From contig CACPCD010000001.1 of NCBI GenBank assembly GCA_902632315.1, positions 1 through 64,000 on the forward strand: a stretch of 64,000 bases of DNA. The letters are read 5' to 3'. Shown piece after piece: positions 59,242 to 64,000 of this stretch. The notes under the pieces are model-generated. The model ran no database searches and was not told the origin of the DNA. It was given only the letters and a program-made list of their open reading frames with translations. The position numbers were made by a program, and so were the translations under genes. The DNA comes from an uncultured Pelagibacteraceae bacterium. GTDB taxonomy: Bacteria > Pseudomonadota > Alphaproteobacteria > Pelagibacterales > Pelagibacteraceae. Within the stretch, counting starts at the first letter, position 1, and every line of letters starts with the position of its first letter.

Positions 59242-60524
59242 TTTGAAAATCCGTATTTTCTTAATCTAACATCACCAGTTCTTGCATGAGCTTCCATTCC
59301 CTCATATCTTGAAATTCTAGCACAAGCAGCACCAACAGATTTGGTAGACTCTTTTGTCATTCTTTGAAAGCTTAAAGTCTTAATAAATTTTCCTACAAAC
59401 AATCCTCCTGTATATCTGCCTGCACCTTTAGTTGGAAGAATGTGATTAGTTCCAGAACATTTATCACCGTACGCAACTGTAGTTTCCTCACCAATAAATA
59501 GTGATCCATAGTTTTTTAATCTTTTATGAAACCAATCAAGATTTTGTGTTTGCACTTCTAAATGCTCAGGTGCATATTCATCACTGATTGTAGCCATTTC
59601 TTCATCGGTATCACACAAAATTACTTCACCATAATCTCTCCATGCTGCCTCAGCACTTTTTCTAGGTAACTCTGGAAGTTCTGAAATCAATTCTGGCACT
59701 CTTTTCATTACTTCATTTGCAACTCTATGACTTGTTGTATACAACCAAGCAGGTGAGTTATAACCATGTTCTGCTTGCCCAACTAAATCTACAGCTACCA
59801 TTTCTGCATCTGCTTTATCATCAGCTATGACTGCAATTTCTGTAGGACCAGCAAATAAATCAATTCCAACTTTACCAAATAAAATTCTTTTAGCTTCAGC
59901 AACAAATTGGTTACCAGGACCAACTAATATATCCGCTGGTGGATTTTTAAATAAACCATTTGTCATCGCAGCAATACCAGGAACTCCACCTAAGTTTAAA
60001 ATTGCATCAGCGCCACATAAATTAGCAGTATATATAATTGCAGGATGAGCACCTACATCTTCTTTTGGAGGACTACACGCAATAATATTTTTTACCCCAG
60101 CAACTTTCGCAGTTGTCACGCTCATCACTGCAGAAGCAATATGAGCATATCTTCCACCTGGAATATAACAACCCGCAGTATTTACAGGTATCAATTTTTG
60201 ACCAGCATAAAGACCTGGTGAAAGTTCAACTTCAAAATCTTGACCGTAATTTTTTAGTTGAGCCTCAGCAAATTTTTTTACTCTTTCATGCGAAAATTGA
60301 ATATCATCTTTTGTTTTTTGATCTAATTCTTTATTAATTTTCTCAATTCTTTCTTTTGAGACAATTATTTCACCACTATAATTGTCAAATTTTTTAGTCA
60401 AATCTATACAGGCTTGCTCTTTTGAAACCTCAACTTCTTTTAATAAATTTTTTACAATCTCAGTTGTTTTAGTGTCATCAGTCGAGGGAGTTTTCGGAGA
60501 TTTTTTAAGATATTTAATTGCCAT
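59238..60524 (-). CDS. HisD-family dehydrogenase, likely sulfopropanediol 3-dehydrogenase (HpsN)-like
   Basis: HisD family: PGGRYAHIASAVMSVTTAKVAGV, AGPTEIAVIAD, QAEHGYNSPAWLYTTS; sulfonate-type genomic context. Confidence 0.78.
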   Translation of the reverse strand: MAIKYLKKSPKTPSTDDTKTTEIVKNLLKEVEVSKEQACIDLTKKFDNYSGEIIVSKERIEKINKELDQKTKDDIQFSHERVKKFAEAQLKNYGQDFEVELSPGLYAGQKLIPVNTAGCYIPGGRYAHIASAVMSVTTAKVAGVKNIIACSPPKEDVGAHPAIIYTANLCGADAILNLGGVPGIAAMTNGLFKNPPADILVGPGNQFVAEAKRILFGKVGIDLFAGPTEIAVIADDKADAEMVAVDLVGQAEHGYNSPAWLYTTSHRVANEVMKRVPELISELPELPRKSAEAAWRDYGEVILCDTDEEMATISDEYAPEHLEVQTQNLDWFHKRLKNYGSLFIGEETTVAYGDKCSGTNHILPTKGAGRYTGGLFVGKFIKTLSFQRMTKESTKSVGAACARISRYEGMEAHARTGDVRLRKYGFSN

Positions 60525-60584
60525 AAAATTTAATTTTATTGTTGAATTATTTAAAGCAAATTAGATTTTATTTCAATCAAACAA

Positions 60585-61496
60585 TTAATCTAACGCTACA
60601 ACTGCTGCTGCTATTGATGCCAATCTTGCAGGCGCTTCATCTGAACGACTGGTGATGACCACAGGTACTTTTCCACCAACCACTACTCCTGCTGCACAAG
60701 CGCCACAAAAATAAATTAACATTTTTACTAGAGCATTTCCTGTCTCTACACTAGGCACAAGCAATACATCTGCCACACCCGCAACATCACTTTTAATACC
60801 TTTGATTAATGCTGATTTTTTTGAAATACTATTATCAAATGCCAATGGACCAAAAACATCTGCATTTAAATTTTCTTTTTTTGCAAGTCTTGTAATCTCT
60901 TCAGCTTCTTTAGAACTTGGAATACTATCTAAAATTTCTTCAGTTGCAGATAATATAGCAATTTTTGGTCTTTCAATTCCAATTCGATTTGAAAAATCAA
61001 TTACATTTTTTAAAATATGCATCTTAGTTTTAACATTAGGTAAAACATTTAATGCACCGTCAGTAATTATTAATGGCTTATCTTCTTTTCCTAATGACAT
61101 ATGCCAGATATGACTTAATCTTGTTTTTCCTAATAAGTTATATTCCCTTTTAAGAACTTCTTTCATAAGAACATCAGTATGAATATGTCCCTTAACAATT
61201 ATTCTAATTTTTTCCTTACTTGCAAGTTTTGCAGCAACTGCAGCAGTATTGTTTTCAATAGGTTCGTTAATAATTTCAAATTTTGAAATGTCCCATTTTA
61301 AATCATCAGCGCATTTTAAAATTTCTTTCTCATCTCCTATAAATATAGGTTCAATTAAATTTTCATTTACCGCATCCTGAACTGATAACATTGGCAATGG
61401 CTTACCAGCATTAACAATTGCTACTTTTACACCTTTTTTTTTGTGAGCTACATTTAATAAATTATTTGGGCAGACAATTTCTTTATTTGAGAGCAT
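60585..61496 (-). CDS. Phosphate acetyl/butyryltransferase family protein
   Basis: IVKGHIHTDVLMKEVL, ITDGALNVLPN, VADVLLVPSVETGNALVKML. Confidence 0.88.
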   Translation of the reverse strand: MLSNKEIVCPNNLLNVAHKKKGVKVAIVNAGKPLPMLSVQDAVNENLIEPIFIGDEKEILKCADDLKWDISKFEIINEPIENNTAAVAAKLASKEKIRIIVKGHIHTDVLMKEVLKREYNLLGKTRLSHIWHMSLGKEDKPLIITDGALNVLPNVKTKMHILKNVIDFSNRIGIERPKIAILSATEEILDSIPSSKEAEEITRLAKKENLNADVFGPLAFDNSISKKSALIKGIKSDVAGVADVLLVPSVETGNALVKMLIYFCGACAAGVVVGGKVPVVITSRSDEAPARLASIAAAVVALD

Positions 61497-61498
61497 AA

Positions 61499-62524
61499 TT
61501 AATTTTTTAAAAATTCTAAATCTTTTTTGATACTGTTTGAAATTTTTATATTATTTTTTGAATTCATCTTAAGCCTTTTATATTTATTTTGTCCTGGATA
61601 AACAATTTCTTTTACACCTTTAATTTTAGGTAGTTTTTTTATTCTTTTAATATTTTCTTTAATTCTATTATTATAATCTTTGACAAATAAATTTGTTTTA
61701 AATGTGATAAACAAATGCCCTATATTTTGAGGGCCTGAAAAATCATCAAAAGGATCTTTTACACGACCAGAATGATTACCACCAGTAAGCACACCACTTA
61801 AAATATCTACCATCCAAGCTAACCCAGATCCTCTAAAGCCAGCGATAGGTAATTGAACTCCCAACAATGCTTTTTTTGCATCAGTGGTGGGTTTTCCATA
61901 CTTATCTAGCGCAACACCTTCGGGAATCTTTTTATTATCCCTCGCTGCTACTCTTATTTTTCCTCTGTTAATCATTGAGATAGAGGTATCTAAGATAAAA
62001 GGAATTTTTGATCCAGTTGGTGTACCAAAACAAATTGGATTAGTCCCAAATAAACTCTTTAATGATCCATGCGGTGCAACCGCAGGAGGGGCATTTGTGT
62101 AAATCATGGTAACTAATTTTTTTTTGACAGCTTGTTCTGCATAATACCCTGATAGACCGTAGTGACCACTATTTTTCACTGCAACTAATCCAATACCAGT
62201 TTTTTGTGCATTTTTAATTGCTGTTTTAATTGCTATATCAGCAGCAACAAATCCAATACTGTCATCAGCATCAATATGTGAAATAGAATTTGAGATTTTT
62301 TTTATTTTTATTTTTGGTTTAGGGTTGATTACTTTTTTTTTAATTCGATCACAATACATTTTTAATCTTGCAAGACCATGCCCATACGCCCCAACAAGTT
62401 CCGCATTTATAAGTGCGTCTGTTGAAATTTTGGCATGTTCATTTGATAAATCATGTTTTATGAGAATTGTTTTTATGATATTTTTTAACTGACCAGTATT
62501 CATAGTGTCTATTAATTCATCCAA
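61499..62524 (-). CDS. Ldh2-family (malate/sulfolactate) dehydrogenase
   Basis: AELVGAYGHGLARLKMYCDRI, NSGHYGLSGYYAEQAV, GTNPICFGTPT. Confidence 0.85.
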   Translation of the reverse strand: MDELIDTMNTGQLKNIIKTILIKHDLSNEHAKISTDALINAELVGAYGHGLARLKMYCDRIKKKVINPKPKIKIKKISNSISHIDADDSIGFVAADIAIKTAIKNAQKTGIGLVAVKNSGHYGLSGYYAEQAVKKKLVTMIYTNAPPAVAPHGSLKSLFGTNPICFGTPTGSKIPFILDTSISMINRGKIRVAARDNKKIPEGVALDKYGKPTTDAKKALLGVQLPIAGFRGSGLAWMVDILSGVLTGGNHSGRVKDPFDDFSGPQNIGHLFITFKTNLFVKDYNNRIKENIKRIKKLPKIKGVKEIVYPGQNKYKRLKMNSKNNIKISNSIKKDLEFLKN

Positions 62525-63447
62525 TCATTAATTAAACGCATACTGATAGAGGATTTTTCTATACCAAATAGATTATTTTTCAAATTTTCATCCATAAAAC
62601 TTTTGGAAACATTTTCGATTTGATTAGCATAAACTGACAAATTAGATTTTATTTGTTTTATATAAAAATGATTTTTATTGGAAATTTCAATAACAGTCTC
62701 TTTATTTGGTAGCCATGGACTATTTACTTTTATTGATCCTTTTGTTCCATGAATAACACAACTATTTTCTAAATTAGATTTGATACTCACTTTAATTTTG
62801 CCTTTAAATTTATTATTGTATTCTAAATTTGCTGTTGCCTCATCATCCACACCTGACTTTGCATAACTTAATTTTTTATCATTGAGGGAAATTTTATCCT
62901 TGGAGTTAGCAAATAACATAAAAAAACTTATAGGATAACAACCCAAATCTAAAATAGAGCCACCGCCTAGTTCTTTATTATATATTCTAGAAGACGGTCT
63001 GAATTTTGCTTTGAAACCAAAACTACTTTCAATAGTCTTAATTTCTCCTATCTCGTCATTTTCAATTAAATTTAGCAATTCTATTGTTTGGGGGTGAGAA
63101 TAATATGCAATTGCTTCATAAAATTGAATTTTTTTTTCTGAAATAATTTTTTCAACTTCAAACATGTCTTTTAAATTCATAGAAACTGGTTTTTCACATA
63201 AAATTTTTTTATTTTTATCACTTAATAATTTAATTAAATCTTTGTGGGTATTATTTAAAGTTGAGATATATACTGCATCAATATCTTTATTATTGATCAA
63301 ATCTTCATAAGTCTTATTTTCGAAGTCATTAAAAGTTTTTCCAGACTTACTTGCTATGTCTATTAACTTTGAATTAGAGGTTTCATTTATAGCATTCGCA
63401 AATGTTGAGCCCATTCTTCCTAAGCCTAAAATTCCCCAATTAATCAT
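62512..63447 (-). CDS. Gfo/Idh/MocA family oxidoreductase
   Basis: WGILGLGRMGSTFANAI, VYISTLNNTHKDLIKLL, KILCEKPVSMN. Confidence 0.9.
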   Translation of the reverse strand: MINWGILGLGRMGSTFANAINETSNSKLIDIASKSGKTFNDFENKTYEDLINNKDIDAVYISTLNNTHKDLIKLLSDKNKKILCEKPVSMNLKDMFEVEKIISEKKIQFYEAIAYYSHPQTIELLNLIENDEIGEIKTIESSFGFKAKFRPSSRIYNKELGGGSILDLGCYPISFFMLFANSKDKISLNDKKLSYAKSGVDDEATANLEYNNKFKGKIKVSIKSNLENSCVIHGTKGSIKVNSPWLPNKETVIEISNKNHFYIKQIKSNLSVYANQIENVSKSFMDENLKNNLFGIEKSSISMRLINDWMN

Positions 63448-63484
63448 TTAACATCTCTCATTAGATTAATGAATCAAATAAACA

Positions 63485-64000
63485 TTAACCTTTACCACGC
63501 CATGGGATAGTTTTATCTATAATCTTTCTCAATGTAATATCAAATAAAAGACCAAGCATTCCCATTATAAAAATAGTGATCCAAATAACCTCATATTGGA
63601 AATACTTTTTAGCCACGTTTTCAACGAAACCAATTCCTGTCGTTCCCGCTAAAAATTCTGCTGCAACTAAAGTTCCCCAGCACATACCAACAGCAACTCT
63701 TATTCCTGTTAAAATTTCAGGTAATGAATTGGGAAAAATTACATACCTTAATATTTGTTTCTTAGAAGCACCTAAAGAGTGAGCAGCATGAATTTTTGAT
63801 AATTGTGTTCCTGATGCACCAGCTCTTGCTGAAATAATCATAATAGACAACGACACCATAAATAATAAGAAAACTTTACCTGTATTATCAATTCCTAAAA
63901 CGGAGATAATTAATGGTGCCCAAGCCAAAGGAGGAACTGGTCTGTAAAGTTCAATTAATGGATCAAAAAAACCTTTTGCAAATCTATTTAATCCCATAAA
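63485..64000 (-). CDS. ABC transporter permease, TauC/SsuC-like, truncated by window edge
   Basis: FDPLIELYRPVPPLAWAPLIISVLGI close to the TauC signature; EAA loop AAHSLGASKKQILRYVIFPNSLPEI; frame open to window end. Confidence 0.85.
   Translation of the reverse strand, partial: FMGLNRFAKGFFDPLIELYRPVPPLAWAPLIISVLGIDNTGKVFLLFMVSLSIMIISARAGASGTQLSKIHAAHSLGASKKQILRYVIFPNSLPEILTGIRVAVGMCWGTLVAAEFLAGTTGIGFVENVAKKYFQYEVIWITIFIMGMLGLLFDITLRKIIDKTIPWRGKG

Noticed and set aside
1-64000. tRNA/rRNA genes, CRISPR arrays, transposases, prophage
   Set aside because: No T-arm GGTTCGAATCC-like sequences, no regular spaced repeats, no transposase or phage structural proteins seen in the translations

Overview
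This 64 kb window is AT-rich and very gene-dense, with many ATGA or TAATG overlaps and intergenic gaps mostly under 50 bp. Protein content and gene order look like a streamlined marine alphaproteobacterium of the SAR11 / Pelagibacter type; that placement is recognition from the protein families, not a search. I found no rRNA, tRNA, CRISPR array, prophage or transposase. Main modules: (1) a C1/demethylation block with a GcvT/LigM-like THF demethylase, a MetF-like protein and a divergent Rieske oxygenase, and further on a dimethylglycine/sarcosine dehydrogenase-like flavoprotein with EtfB, EtfA and ETF-QO; (2) an orphan APS-kinase-like and nucleotidyltransferase pair; (3) a Fe3+ ABC transporter with tandem Fur-box-like sites and a structured RNA between the binding-protein gene and the permease gene; (4) an iscR-sufBCDS-sufU-sufT-sufA operon with a dyad over its promoter; (5) glnA; (6) two aldehyde dehydrogenases, one preceded in frame by a 65-aa Lys/Arg-rich histone-H1-like segment; (7) a run of small alpha/beta-barrel, NTF2 and exported proteins; (8) cysK-cysE; (9) alternative oxidase, flavodoxin and exported MsrB; (10) a probable sulfonate catabolism cluster (HpsN-like dehydrogenase, phosphotransacetylase, Ldh2-type dehydrogenase, TauC-like permease) running off the right edge. 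The best leads for something undescribed are the two structured intergenic regions (about 21185-21295 and 28326-28575), the basic N-terminal extension on the aldehyde dehydrogenase, the GcvT/MetF/Rieske locus, and the APS-kinase-like pair. All product calls come from reading the translations and motifs; no database search was run.
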